Of a DNA stretch of 64,000 bases, positions 44,908-53,585 are shown piece by piece. The translations under genes and the position numbers were made by a program. The DNA comes from Pseudomonadota bacterium (lineage in GTDB: Bacteria; Pseudomonadota; Gammaproteobacteria; Pseudomonadales; Pseudohongiellaceae). Each line of letters opens with the position of its first letter. The stretch's first letter is position 1. The notes below the pieces were generated by a model. That model saw only the letters and a list, made by a program, of their open reading frames with translations, had not been told where the DNA came from and did not search any database. The stretch spans positions 310,001 through 374,000 of the forward strand of contig JAQCKF010000001.1 of NCBI GenBank assembly GCA_027592275.1, written 5' to 3'.

Positions 44908-46140
44908 CTAGCTGAACAAATCGAAAGTGCCAAAGTCTCCACCTAACAAATTCGCGGAATCATTATGTCCTAGCCAACCCTGTGTAATTGTTTGGTAGAC
45001 CTTTCTAAAATCGGTGGTGTAAGCAAGGTTGTCGCCGTCTGCTAATTTGGTAAGGCTAGGCAGCTCACCGTAGTGACCTCCCTTAACCTGGTTGCCGACA
45101 ACGAACATGGCATTGGCCGCGCCATGGTCGGTGCCGAGGCTTACGTTCTCGGGTACACGTCGGCCAAATTCCGAGAAGATCATCAGCGCTACGTCATCGG
45201 CGCGACCGATGCGTTCTAAGTCTCTTATGAAACCAGCTACGGCATCGGAAGTGTAAGTTAACAATCTGCGATGTAGGTTGTTCTGAAACACGTGTGTGTC
45301 AAAGGAATTATTTCTATAGGACACGTAGTAGAGGCTAGTGGGCATACCGGCATCTAAAAGTGCGACGACCTTCTTAAGGTCCAGATCGTTCACGCCGTAA
45401 TCAACCGGTGAGTCGTATTTCGACCAGGCATCACGCACTAATGCGGAGGCATCGTTGGCACTGCGGGCGATGTCCAATAGGAAGCGACGCGAAGGATTTT
45501 CTACCTCGCCGATATCGGGCACTACATCTAGAGCCTCTTTTTCTGCGGCGAAGGCTTCGCGCATGAATCGATTCGGGTCATCGAACACAACCGGCACATG
45601 TTTCGCGCTTTTCACCGCCAAAGATTGTTTAGAGCCGATGTTCACCAGATAGTTTGAAGGTGCGGATGGCGCTATCGAGTCGGCGAGCTTGCCAACCCAG
45701 CCATACTCGTCGCCACTGTTAGGTGCCGCTGTGTGCCAATAGGCCATGGAGGTGAAGTGAGAATAGGATGGGTTCTCGTAACCGCAGCCATGAACAATTG
45801 CCATCTTGCCGTCTTTGTAGAGGCTCTCGAATCCAGCCATGCCAGGGTTGAATCCAAAGTGGTCGTCGATGATGCGCAATTCGTTCTTGGGAATGCCTAT
45901 ATTCGGCCGCTGTCGATAATAGGCATCGTCGCCATAGGGTACGACAGTGTTCAAGCCATCGTTGCCGCCGGAGAGCTCGAGTATGACGAGTACCTTACCG
46001 GTAGCTGCAGCCTGTGCAGCGGCGGCTTGTGCCGCTTGGGCGAAGGCGGGCGGCACCATGCTCATCGCGCTGAGGCCAGCCATGCCAGCTAGTAGTTCGC
46101 GGCGATCTAATGTTTTGTCTTTTCTATTCTTCTTCTTCAT
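44908..46140 (-). CDS. DUF1501 family exported protein (Tat)
   Basis: A 410-residue protein of the DUF1501 (sulfatase-like) family. The N-terminus has a twin-arginine signal (LDRRELLAGMAGLSAM) ending near AFAQA, followed by an Ala/Gln-rich linker. Landmarks: VLVILELSGGNDGLNTVVPY, MAIVHGCGYENPSYSHFTSM, YRNNSFDTHVFQ, and MIFSEFGRRVPENVSLGTDH with GAANAMFVVG. DUF1501 proteins are found next to DUF1800 partners, as here (43 bp gap, the DUF1800 gene being first). The role is unknown; the alkaline-phosphatase-like fold suggests a hydrolase. Confidence 0.93.
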   Translation of the reverse strand: MKKKNRKDKTLDRRELLAGMAGLSAMSMVPPAFAQAAQAAAAQAAATGKVLVILELSGGNDGLNTVVPYGDDAYYRQRPNIGIPKNELRIIDDHFGFNPGMAGFESLYKDGKMAIVHGCGYENPSYSHFTSMAYWHTAAPNSGDEYGWVGKLADSIAPSAPSNYLVNIGSKQSLAVKSAKHVPVVFDDPNRFMREAFAAEKEALDVVPDIGEVENPSRRFLLDIARSANDASALVRDAWSKYDSPVDYGVNDLDLKKVVALLDAGMPTSLYYVSYRNNSFDTHVFQNNLHRRLLTYTSDAVAGFIRDLERIGRADDVALMIFSEFGRRVPENVSLGTDHGAANAMFVVGNQVKGGHYGELPSLTKLADGDNLAYTTDFRKVYQTITQGWLGHNDSANLLGGDFGTFDLFS

Positions 46141-46183
46141 TGTCTGGCCTCATTAACTGTTCATGAGTTAACTATTTATACCA

Positions 46184-48019
46184 TTAGCCCAATTGAAACT
46201 CGGGTTGACTCATTATCAAGTGCAGCACTAAGCGAAGCGAATCTTCCATATAAGATTGCGCGTCGGTAATACTCGTTGTGCCAAGATCTTCATTGAGGAA
46301 GTTTATCAACATGCTTCTAGTACTATTATCTGGTTGCACGCGCATAAATCTGGCGAGCAGATAGTCAACCGCCTCGCTGGTATTCTCTACGCCATGCTCG
46401 TCAAGCATTTTGCTGAGGTTTAGTCGGGCCGTGTGGCGCGGTATAGGTATTACTCTTTCGATCGCCATCTGCCAGCCACGAAAACTACCGTAACGCGTAT
46501 TAAATTCTTCATCACGGTCCGCCAACATATTGGACTCCGCCATGATGCCTCCCTCGCCTAGCGAGGATGGCTGAGTAGCGGAGGTGATATCCAAACCTTG
46601 TCGAATACGATCGGCAACGCTGCGAATCTCTGAGCTGCCATTGACTCTGTCTGGTGGTACAAAATTAATATCGGGAAACAACACGTCGCGTGCGAAATTG
46701 CCGCGCTCTAGTAGTAGTCCCGGAGTCATCCAGCTGCGGCCACCGGCCCAGCCGGCTACAGTTGGTGGTCGAAACAATGATTGGCTGAGGGCGCCGGTTG
46801 CTCTGTTAAAATCAGGTACACCTGGCGCGCTTTTCAAGCCGAGCTTTCGATAGGTGGAAACAGCCAAATGCACTGGGCTCTTAATTTGACTGCCGACCGA
46901 AGGCGCGCTGTAAAAATCTTTTGAGATAAAGATAGTTTCTAAGAGAGTTGCCACGTCGTAGTCTGCATCACGTAAAGTGTTGCCTAATTCTTCGGCTAGA
47001 GCCTGGCTCAACTCTTCTCGCACGAAGAACCGATAGATCTTGCTGGCGATGTATTCAGCTGTAACCGGCTGTTCCATAATTAGGTCGATAATCTCGACGC
47101 CGTCGAAGTTTCCGCTGTGACCTAGAAAATTCTTCGCGTCGTTATCGTGTTGGTCCTCGTTGATTACGAAATCCAGGTCCACATAGTTCCAGCCGGTGAA
47201 GGCGCGGGCCGCCTCGCGTATATCAGTCTCCGAGTAGTTACCAACCCCCATGGTGAATAATTCCATTATCTCGCGAGCGAAGTTTTCGTTCGGAGCGCCC
47301 TTTAGATTCACACCGGCATCGAGAAAGGACAACATGGCTGGGTCTTGCGCGACCGCCACCATGAGGTCACGGAAACTTCCTGTGCCCATCTCGTGAAACA
47401 GCTCTAATTCATTTAACAGCTTGCGGTAGTCACGTACCTTGCTTTCATTGATTGCATAGTGGCCATGCCAGAACAAAGCCATTTTTTCTTGCAGTGGATT
47501 GTTAGAAGCAACCATACGATCGGCCCACCAGTAGGCGACGCGATTGGTTTCCAATCTACTGGCTCTGAGCCAGTAGAAGAACTTATTGACCACAGGCTGC
47601 AGCCGGCGGTTTCCTTCAGGTTTTACTCTTACTCCTAAGGCTTCTCCAGTATTGATAGCTAACTCTGTAGTCGCAGGCCGACTGGGTGGAAAGGGTTCTA
47701 ACGCGGGATCGTGTATGCCGGAGTGTTCGAATGCTTGCAGGTGGCGGTTATTTGCTGAGTCGAAATTCACCAGGCTGTTCACTGCCGCTTTTGGGGGCAG
47801 GGTAGCTAGTGCTTCTATTTGTGCGGGTGTCCCGCCAAAGCCAGCGCGTTCTAGCAGATGGGCAGCGGTTTCGTAGTTCCAATCTGAGTTTGTGATCGGT
47901 GCGAGGTCATCCTGCCAAGAGGCAAGACTCGCTAGTTGCGCCGTGCCTGCGCTGGATAGCAGAGCCAGTGCACTGCCTGTAATAGCCAAGCAAGCGAATC
48001 GATTCGGTGCACGAAGCAT
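46184..48019 (-). CDS. DUF1800 family exported protein
   Basis: A 611-residue protein of the DUF1800 family with an N-terminal signal (LAITGSALALLSSAGTA). Landmarks: AAHLLERAGFGGTPAQIEAL, EKMALFWHGHYAINESKVRD, NENFAREIMELFTMGVGNYS, EAARAFTGWNYV and IYRFFVREELSQ, all typical. DUF1800/DUF1501 pairs are common in marine Gammaproteobacteria and Planctomycetes; no mechanism is established. The gene is first in a unit with the DUF1501 gene. Confidence 0.95.
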   Translation of the reverse strand: MLRAPNRFACLAITGSALALLSSAGTAQLASLASWQDDLAPITNSDWNYETAAHLLERAGFGGTPAQIEALATLPPKAAVNSLVNFDSANNRHLQAFEHSGIHDPALEPFPPSRPATTELAINTGEALGVRVKPEGNRRLQPVVNKFFYWLRASRLETNRVAYWWADRMVASNNPLQEKMALFWHGHYAINESKVRDYRKLLNELELFHEMGTGSFRDLMVAVAQDPAMLSFLDAGVNLKGAPNENFAREIMELFTMGVGNYSETDIREAARAFTGWNYVDLDFVINEDQHDNDAKNFLGHSGNFDGVEIIDLIMEQPVTAEYIASKIYRFFVREELSQALAEELGNTLRDADYDVATLLETIFISKDFYSAPSVGSQIKSPVHLAVSTYRKLGLKSAPGVPDFNRATGALSQSLFRPPTVAGWAGGRSWMTPGLLLERGNFARDVLFPDINFVPPDRVNGSSEIRSVADRIRQGLDITSATQPSSLGEGGIMAESNMLADRDEEFNTRYGSFRGWQMAIERVIPIPRHTARLNLSKMLDEHGVENTSEAVDYLLARFMRVQPDNSTRSMLINFLNEDLGTTSITDAQSYMEDSLRLVLHLIMSQPEFQLG

Positions 48020-48073
48020 GAGGGAATCTCCAGATGTCAGTGTAAAGGCACACTTTATTCTATTTTTCGAAGA

Positions 48074-48223
48074 GGGGACAGACCGGGCTATTCTATTTTT
48101 TAGGATTTGCCTTGTCAGTGCCGCAAAACCGCGATTCTAGGCTTGATTCACGTTCTCTTTGTTTTCCTTCTCTGCTTGCGTAAGAATGTAAATACGGTGA
48201 TTCTAGAAACGTGGTCTGTCTCC
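48074..48223. repeat. MITE/REP-like element with GGGGACAGACC ends
   Basis: A 150-bp segment begins GGGGACAGACC (48074-48084) and ends with its near-perfect inverted copy GGTCTGTCTCC (48213-48223, one mismatch). The right end read on the minus strand is GACAGACCACGTTTCTAGAA, a head I recognise as a common gammaproteobacterial repeat linked with REP-associated transposases. No transposase is encoded. It fills the gap between the DUF1800 gene and the PQQ gene at 48257, where it may carry or disturb the promoter. Confidence 0.65.
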
Positions 48224-48256
48224 ACTATCGAGAGTACGGATAAGAGGAAATATAAT

Positions 48257-50056
48257 ATGCTGGGAAAAATTCGACTGGCGTCTTCTTTACTGGTTGCCCT
48301 AGCGATTATCAGTAGTGCGCAAGCGCAGAGCCAAACACAGATTGATTTTCGTCCTCTCACCCAAGAAATGCTGAACGATCCCGATCCTGAAGATTGGCTG
48401 ATGTGGCGTGGCGGTTATAACAATTGGGGTTACAGTCCGCTGGATCAGATCAATCGTGAAAATGTTGATCAATTACGCTTAGCCTGGTCTTGGACATTTG
48501 CTCCGGCGGCCCTAGGCTCCAACGGCATGCAGGTGGAGCCTACTGTCTATGATGGCATTATGTACATACGCCATTCCGATGAGAAATATTCTGCCCATAA
48601 CGCCGCAACTGGGGATTTGATTTGGCAATACTCTCGTCCGCTGCCAACGGAAATCGTTGCCGGTGATACCCGCCTAACAGTGCACAGGGGAAGGGGAGTA
48701 TTCATCTATGAAGACAAGTTAATCTCCCATGCTACCGATGGCACCTTGTTTGCGCTGAACCCAGCCACAGGAGGGCTTTTGTGGGAGTCGGTAATGACCG
48801 ATTTCCGCAGCGGTGCGCAGCCCAGCGGTGCGCCGGTGGCGTTTGGCGGTTCGGTCGTTGTTCCCTATAACTGCACCGCTTGGACAGCCGCTGATCCCTG
48901 CCATATGTCGGCCTATGATGCAGACAATGGTGACTTGCTTTGGCGCTGGTATACCAGCCCTACGGCCCAGGATCCTATGCACAGCACCTGGGGTGATGAG
49001 CCGCAGATTTATCCTCTGCAGCGCCGTCGCAATATGTCGCCTTGGATGACTCCAGCGGTGGACAGCGAGCGTGGCTTGTTTATTTTCGGTGTTGGATCCA
49101 GTGCGCCGCAGCAACCTCAGCTTGCAGGCACTAATGGCGAATGGCCTGACCGCCTGTATCAAGGTTCAACCGTAGCATTGGATCACCGCACCGGCGCATT
49201 GGTGTGGTGGGCTCAGCATCATTCTGATATGTGGAACGATGATTCTGTCTACGATCGAATTCTCGTCGATGCGAAAATAAATCCCAGCGCACCAAATTCG
49301 CTGGGCCAAAACCCAGATATAGATCCTGATCAGACTCGCGAATTAGTTATTGGTTCTTTCTCTAAGGACGCGATTTTTTATGTCTACGACAGAACTGACG
49401 GTAGTTTTTTGTACGCACGACCAACCGCGTATCAGAATGTCATTCGCAGTTACGACGGAGCAACAGGTGCGTACATTACCGAACCTGATGCAATTATGAC
49501 TGCCGAAGAAGGTAGAGAGGCGACTATTTGTCGAGAGAACAGACAAATTCCGCAGGGAGCCTACAGTCCTCTTACCAATGCCTATTATGTGCCGGCTTTC
49601 AATGGCCCTTGCTCGGTGATGTCTATGCGCTCCACTGAGCCCACAATTGATACAGGCTACAACACCACATACAGCGCAACCGTACCGAGCCCTGCTGCAC
49701 AGCTGGGTCAGCCGGAAGCGATCGATGTGACTACCGGCAAGACTCTATGGCGGCTCGAGCGGGAAACACCGTTATACGGCATGTTAACTACCGGCGGCGG
49801 TCTGTTATTCGCAGCGGACACCAACAGACGTTTTCACGCCATCGACCAGTGGACCGGAGAAACGCTGTGGCAAACTATATTGAATGGTGCCAGTGATATG
49901 GCGCCGATTTCCTTTGCGGTGGACGGCAGACAATTTGTCGCGGTGATTGCGCCAAGTGGAACTCAGGCAGCGGCACAGCATGCAGGGCAATTAGGCTTAT
50001 CCTCGCTTACCGGACTGCACAATGTTGGGCATACAATGTTTGTGTATGCTCTTTAG
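48257..50056 (+). CDS. PQQ-dependent alcohol dehydrogenase-type quinoprotein with Asp-to-Asn change
   Basis: Exported propeller of the methanol/ethanol dehydrogenase type, paralogous to the gene at 31490. The ATG at 48257 has an AGAGGAAA site and a signal peptide ending near AQA-QS; the frame extends upstream to 48107 only through a repeat element. Landmarks: EDWLMWRGGYNNWGYSPLDQ, AYDADNGDLLWRW and GGLLFAADTNRRFHAIDQWT. Where the paralogue has W-D-Q-D, this protein has W-N-D-D, so residue 327 is Asn and not the catalytic-type Asp; the second Asp is kept. No cytochrome domain. Substrate and activity unknown. Confidence 0.9.
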   Translation: MLGKIRLASSLLVALAIISSAQAQSQTQIDFRPLTQEMLNDPDPEDWLMWRGGYNNWGYSPLDQINRENVDQLRLAWSWTFAPAALGSNGMQVEPTVYDGIMYIRHSDEKYSAHNAATGDLIWQYSRPLPTEIVAGDTRLTVHRGRGVFIYEDKLISHATDGTLFALNPATGGLLWESVMTDFRSGAQPSGAPVAFGGSVVVPYNCTAWTAADPCHMSAYDADNGDLLWRWYTSPTAQDPMHSTWGDEPQIYPLQRRRNMSPWMTPAVDSERGLFIFGVGSSAPQQPQLAGTNGEWPDRLYQGSTVALDHRTGALVWWAQHHSDMWNDDSVYDRILVDAKINPSAPNSLGQNPDIDPDQTRELVIGSFSKDAIFYVYDRTDGSFLYARPTAYQNVIRSYDGATGAYITEPDAIMTAEEGREATICRENRQIPQGAYSPLTNAYYVPAFNGPCSVMSMRSTEPTIDTGYNTTYSATVPSPAAQLGQPEAIDVTTGKTLWRLERETPLYGMLTTGGGLLFAADTNRRFHAIDQWTGETLWQTILNGASDMAPISFAVDGRQFVAVIAPSGTQAAAQHAGQLGLSSLTGLHNVGHTMFVYAL

Positions 50057-50340
50057 GGGAAAGGGGCCGCCATCTTGGCAGTCAAAATAACTCAGCGCGA
50101 GCTTCAAGCAAGATCGATTGCGGCGATTAGAGTCTGTGGAATTTCTAGGATCTGAAATCTACCCTTTCACGCCTGCGACAATGCGATCTGTTACTTATCG
50201 GCTAGCCTCCCGATGTCTCTGACACTGGATATCGACAACCCCGATCGGCAAAGGACGAACTCTCGATAATTGCTGAACAAATTCGTGCTTTTTCCTTCTC
50301 GTACTAATATCCAGGACGGCTTGTAAGAATTTCTGTTTAT
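50057..50340. other. Intergenic region without recognised features
   Basis: A 284-bp stretch between convergent genes. No credible ORF, RNA gene or U-tract hairpin was seen. Confidence 0.5.
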
Positions 50341-50667
50341 TCATTCTGATCCTCGCAGCTCATCTAGGTCGCGGTAACTGTGCATTGCGGGCGGGGCGCT
50401 AAAATATTCCCCTAGGGTTTCGAAGTCCCCTTGCCCTAAGCGCCATTGGTAGTATGTTTGAAAGTGTTGTTCTGACTCCCACTGGTCTATGAAGAGCACT
50501 TTCCCGGGATTTTCTTGATCCAAAAAAATATCGAAGCATTGATTTCCAGCGAAGTTTCGACTGACTTCAAGCCTGTCATGGACTAGTGCCAAAAAATCTT
50601 CGACTTTTCCTTCCTGGATGGACAGTTCTGAGGTGACGAGTAAGGACCGAGCTAGGAGTAATGGCAT
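50341..50667 (-). CDS. Antibiotic biosynthesis monooxygenase (ABM) domain protein
   Basis: A 108-residue single ABM domain. Landmarks: LSIQEGKVEDFLALVHDRLE, SRNFAGNQCFDIFLDQENPG, VLFIDQWESEQHFQTYYQWR, the last typical of the family. Probable small cytoplasmic monooxygenase or sensor. The ATG at 50667 is preceded by AAGGAAAA. It is unlike the ABM protein at 37777 beyond the fold. A possible in-frame alternative start exists further inside, but the domain begins here. Confidence 0.85.
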   Translation of the reverse strand: MPLLLARSLLVTSELSIQEGKVEDFLALVHDRLEVSRNFAGNQCFDIFLDQENPGKVLFIDQWESEQHFQTYYQWRLGQGDFETLGEYFSAPPAMHSYRDLDELRGSE

Positions 50668-50869
50668 GGGTGAATTTTCCTTCGATGTGTAGGTGATTGG
50701 TGAAAGCCGTTATCCACAAGCGCCTGTCAAAACTTGTCAGCAGTCTAATACCGGACAAATAGAGGTTTCAGGAGGGAAAACATCAAATTGCAGAGCTAGA
50801 ATCGCTTTACACAGCCCATAGTTCCTATATGCTGTCAAAAAAGGTCTAATAATAAAGAGGGCAGCAGAA

Positions 50870-52216
50870 ATGACCAAATCCGCAGGCATAAATAGAAGAA
50901 CCTTCATCAAGAACGCCAGTCTCACGGCCTTCGCTGGAGCGACCGGTGGTATAGCGACGGGTTCAACCGTAGCCTCCGCAGCCAGCAGCTCAAAGATGGC
51001 GAACGGCAAATACGATTTCGACACTGTTTATGACCGGGTTGATCACAATACAGCTCGCTGGGACTCCCCGCCCAGGAACTATCCTGAAGGCACTTTCAAA
51101 TACGGCATGGGCGTTGCGTCCATGGATTTCGAGTGTGCACCCTGCATTACCGAGGCGATCGCCGAGCGTAACGAGCATCATAGCTGGGGCTACATGAGTA
51201 GCACCGAACCTCTACGCGACCAAATTGTGAAATGGAATGGCGAGCGCAATGGTCTTGACCTTCCCAATGAGGCGATTACGATTTCCGATGGCGTGTATGC
51301 CGGCATGATTGCCGCTATGCGCTCATTAGTTGGCCCGGGCGGCAAGGTACTAATAAATTCACCTGCCTATTCTGGTTTCTACACGATGAATCGCAATGCA
51401 CGTACGATTCCTGTTGATAGCCCGCTGGTTAAGGTCGGCGATCGCTATGAGATCGATTGGGAAGATCTAGAATCTAAGATGACGCCAGACGTTCGCGCAA
51501 TGATCGTCTGCAATCCGCAGAATCCTACGGGCAATGTCTGGAAAGAAGACGAGCTTCTGCGCATCGGTCGTCTCTGCTTAGAACACAACATCGTAGTCCT
51601 ATCGGACGAGATTCATGCAGACTTCGTTCGCCCGGGACACAAGTACACGCCATTTGCCTCTCTTCCCGATCAGGCTGTAGTCAATAACAGCCTGTCCTTC
51701 GTTGCCATCAGTAAGACATTTAACTTGGCCGGCATGAAGAACGCCTACTTTTACTCCAAGAACCCTCAATTGAAGGCTAGAGTGGATGAATATCATTTTG
51801 CCGAATTGAGCACTCTGGGTGTGGTAGCGAATGAAGCTGCCTACAGAGACGGGGCTGACTGGTTTGCGCAAGCACTGGCCTATATCGATGGCACTCACGA
51901 TATGGTGGAGCGCTACATCAAGGAAAGTATGCCTACTGTTGGTTATACCCGTAACGAAGGCACCTTCATGACCTTCCTAGATTTCAGCAAGACCATGGAA
52001 TCGGTAGGTGCCAGCGAGCAATACAAATCACACGGTAAAGATACGCCTGAACAATATTTTCAAGATTGGCTAGTTCACAATTCCGGCGTCTATCTGAACC
52101 CGGGTTCAGCTTACGGTGAAGGTGGTGCAGGCCATATGCGGATGAACATAGCCTCGTCGCGAAGCGTGGTTAAGGGTGCGTTCGACGCATTAGCGTCGGC
52201 TGTTAACAAAGTCTAA
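50870..52216 (+). CDS. Tat-exported PLP aminotransferase of the MalY/PatB (C-S lyase) type
   Basis: Fold-type I PLP enzyme of 448 residues with a twin-arginine signal (INRRTFIKNASLTAF, ending near VASAAS), so folded with cofactor before export. Landmarks: YGMGVASMDFECAP, GYMSSTEPLRDQIVKWNGER, CNPQNPTGNVW, SDEIHADFVRPG (D246) and the PLP lysine in ISKTFNLAGMKN (K282). This is the cystathionine beta-lyase/MalY-PatB pattern, expected to cleave C-S bonds or transaminate. The gene is followed by a terminator and a second Tat-exported aminotransferase. Exported PLP enzymes of this class are uncommon. Confidence 0.9.
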   Translation: MTKSAGINRRTFIKNASLTAFAGATGGIATGSTVASAASSSKMANGKYDFDTVYDRVDHNTARWDSPPRNYPEGTFKYGMGVASMDFECAPCITEAIAERNEHHSWGYMSSTEPLRDQIVKWNGERNGLDLPNEAITISDGVYAGMIAAMRSLVGPGGKVLINSPAYSGFYTMNRNARTIPVDSPLVKVGDRYEIDWEDLESKMTPDVRAMIVCNPQNPTGNVWKEDELLRIGRLCLEHNIVVLSDEIHADFVRPGHKYTPFASLPDQAVVNNSLSFVAISKTFNLAGMKNAYFYSKNPQLKARVDEYHFAELSTLGVVANEAAYRDGADWFAQALAYIDGTHDMVERYIKESMPTVGYTRNEGTFMTFLDFSKTMESVGASEQYKSHGKDTPEQYFQDWLVHNSGVYLNPGSAYGEGGAGHMRMNIASSRSVVKGAFDALASAVNKV

Positions 52217-52229
52217 CAGCAGCACAGAT

Positions 52230-52263
52230 AAGGGGTTGGAATTTTCCCCAATCCCTTTTTTTT
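52230..52263 (+). terminator. Rho-independent terminator
   Basis: A 10-bp stem with one G-U pair (AAGGGGTTGG with CCAATCCCTT) is followed by a run of eight T. It lies 14 bp after the stop of the gene at 50870. Confidence 0.85.
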
Positions 52264-52359
52264 GTTCTAGTTTTTGCATTAAGGATAGTCGTAGAGAGTA
52301 AGCGTCTAACACTACAAACTTTGATGGACACCATATTCCCAAAAAGAGGAGTTTCGATC

Positions 52360-53508
52360 ATGAAAATGACACGTCGCAGTTTCGTAGGAACCGTTGGTCT
52401 GGGCAGTGCAGCCGGACTTCTTGCCAGTGCAGGATTAACCAGCAAAAAAGCTAACGCGGCTTCGAGTTATGAAGCTGAGGCTGTCTATGATGGTGGCATC
52501 ATGCAGCTCAATCAAAATGAGAGTGCGCGCGGCCCAGGTCCTAAGACAATGGAGGCGATCCGCTCACACGTTACCAGACGGGTTGGTCGTGGCTATGCGC
52601 CAGATCATGTGAATGAATTGCGGGCTACACTAGCAGACGGTTACGGAGTCACAACTGACAACGTAATTCTTTCTACTGGTTCTGGACCATTGCTAGTAGG
52701 GGCAGCTCGAGCGTTCTGTTCTGAGAGCAAAGCGTTGGTCACTACCGGTCCTACTTACACGACAGCCGAGCAAACTGCGCGCCTGATAGGCGCGCCAATA
52801 CGAAGCATACAAGTCGATAGTTCTACTATGGGGGTAAACTTGGAGGGTTCGGCCGAAGCCGCCGTAGGCGCGGGCCTAGTGTATTTCTGCAACCCAAACA
52901 ATCCAACTGGCACGGTGCATTCGCCCGAAGCAGTTGAATCCTTCATCCGTCGCGTTCAGCGAGAATCACCAAATACCAAGATGCTCATTGATGAGGCCTA
53001 TATTAATTATGCCGCCGATGATGCAATGCAGACAGCCTTACCGCTGGCAATGGAATTCGAGAACGTATTTATTACGCGCTCCTTCTCTAAGGCGCACGGC
53101 ATGGCCGGTCTGCGTGTTGGTTACGCTTTAGGTCAGAAAGCAACCCTGGATGCGGTGAGTTCTGCCTGGGGTATGGGTGATGTGAACATGCTTAGTGCGA
53201 TTGCCGCGATTACCGCCTTCAATGACAAGGAGCACATCGAGTGGGAACGTCAGGAGAATACCGAGATACGCGCCTTTGTTGTTGCCGCGTTCAATGACAT
53301 GGGTTATGAAATACCGAACTCCCACACCAACCATATTTTTGTAAACCTAGGTAAGCCAGCAAAAGGATTTCGTGATGCCTGTCTTGAGAACAAGATCTTG
53401 GTTGGACGCGATTTTCCTCCGTTTGAGCAAACGCACTGCCGTATCTCTATGGGAAGTAGAGAAGAGATGCAAAAAGCGGTGGAAGTATTTCGCAAGGTTC
53501 TTGCCTAG
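52360..53508 (+). CDS. Tat-exported histidinol-phosphate-aminotransferase-like PLP enzyme
   Basis: Fold-type I PLP enzyme of 382 residues with a twin-arginine signal (MKMTRRSFVGTVGLGSAAGL, ending near ANA-AS). The ATG at 52360 is chosen because of AGAGGAG and the Tat motif; an upstream TTG at 52321 is rejected. Landmarks: QLNQNESARGPGPKTMEAIR, LSTGSGPLLVGAAR, FCNPNNPTGTVHSPE, MLIDEAYINYA (D211) and the PLP lysine in ITRSFSKAHGMAGLRVG (K244). The family is HisC/CobD-like; biosynthesis of His in the periplasm is implausible, so another amino acid or amine is the likely substrate. Confidence 0.9.
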   Translation: MKMTRRSFVGTVGLGSAAGLLASAGLTSKKANAASSYEAEAVYDGGIMQLNQNESARGPGPKTMEAIRSHVTRRVGRGYAPDHVNELRATLADGYGVTTDNVILSTGSGPLLVGAARAFCSESKALVTTGPTYTTAEQTARLIGAPIRSIQVDSSTMGVNLEGSAEAAVGAGLVYFCNPNNPTGTVHSPEAVESFIRRVQRESPNTKMLIDEAYINYAADDAMQTALPLAMEFENVFITRSFSKAHGMAGLRVGYALGQKATLDAVSSAWGMGDVNMLSAIAAITAFNDKEHIEWERQENTEIRAFVVAAFNDMGYEIPNSHTNHIFVNLGKPAKGFRDACLENKILVGRDFPPFEQTHCRISMGSREEMQKAVEVFRKVLA

Positions 53509-53535
53509 AATTAAAAAGGATTTTTAAAGAAGTAG

Positions 53536-53570
53536 AACGGAGACTGGCCTGTGGGCAGTCTCCGTTTTTC
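53536..53570 (+). terminator. Rho-independent terminator
   Basis: An 11-bp perfect stem (AACGGAGACTG with CAGTCTCCGTT) closes on a 9-nt loop and continues into TTTTCGTTT. It ends the aminotransferase gene at 52360 before the convergent dienelactone hydrolase. Confidence 0.88.
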
Positions 53571-53585
53571 GTTTCTAGGTAGCCA

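Noticed and set aside
48107..48256. N-terminal extension of the PQQ dehydrogenase at 48257
   Set aside because: It lies inside a repeat element and lacks a start context; the signal peptide begins at the ATG 48257.
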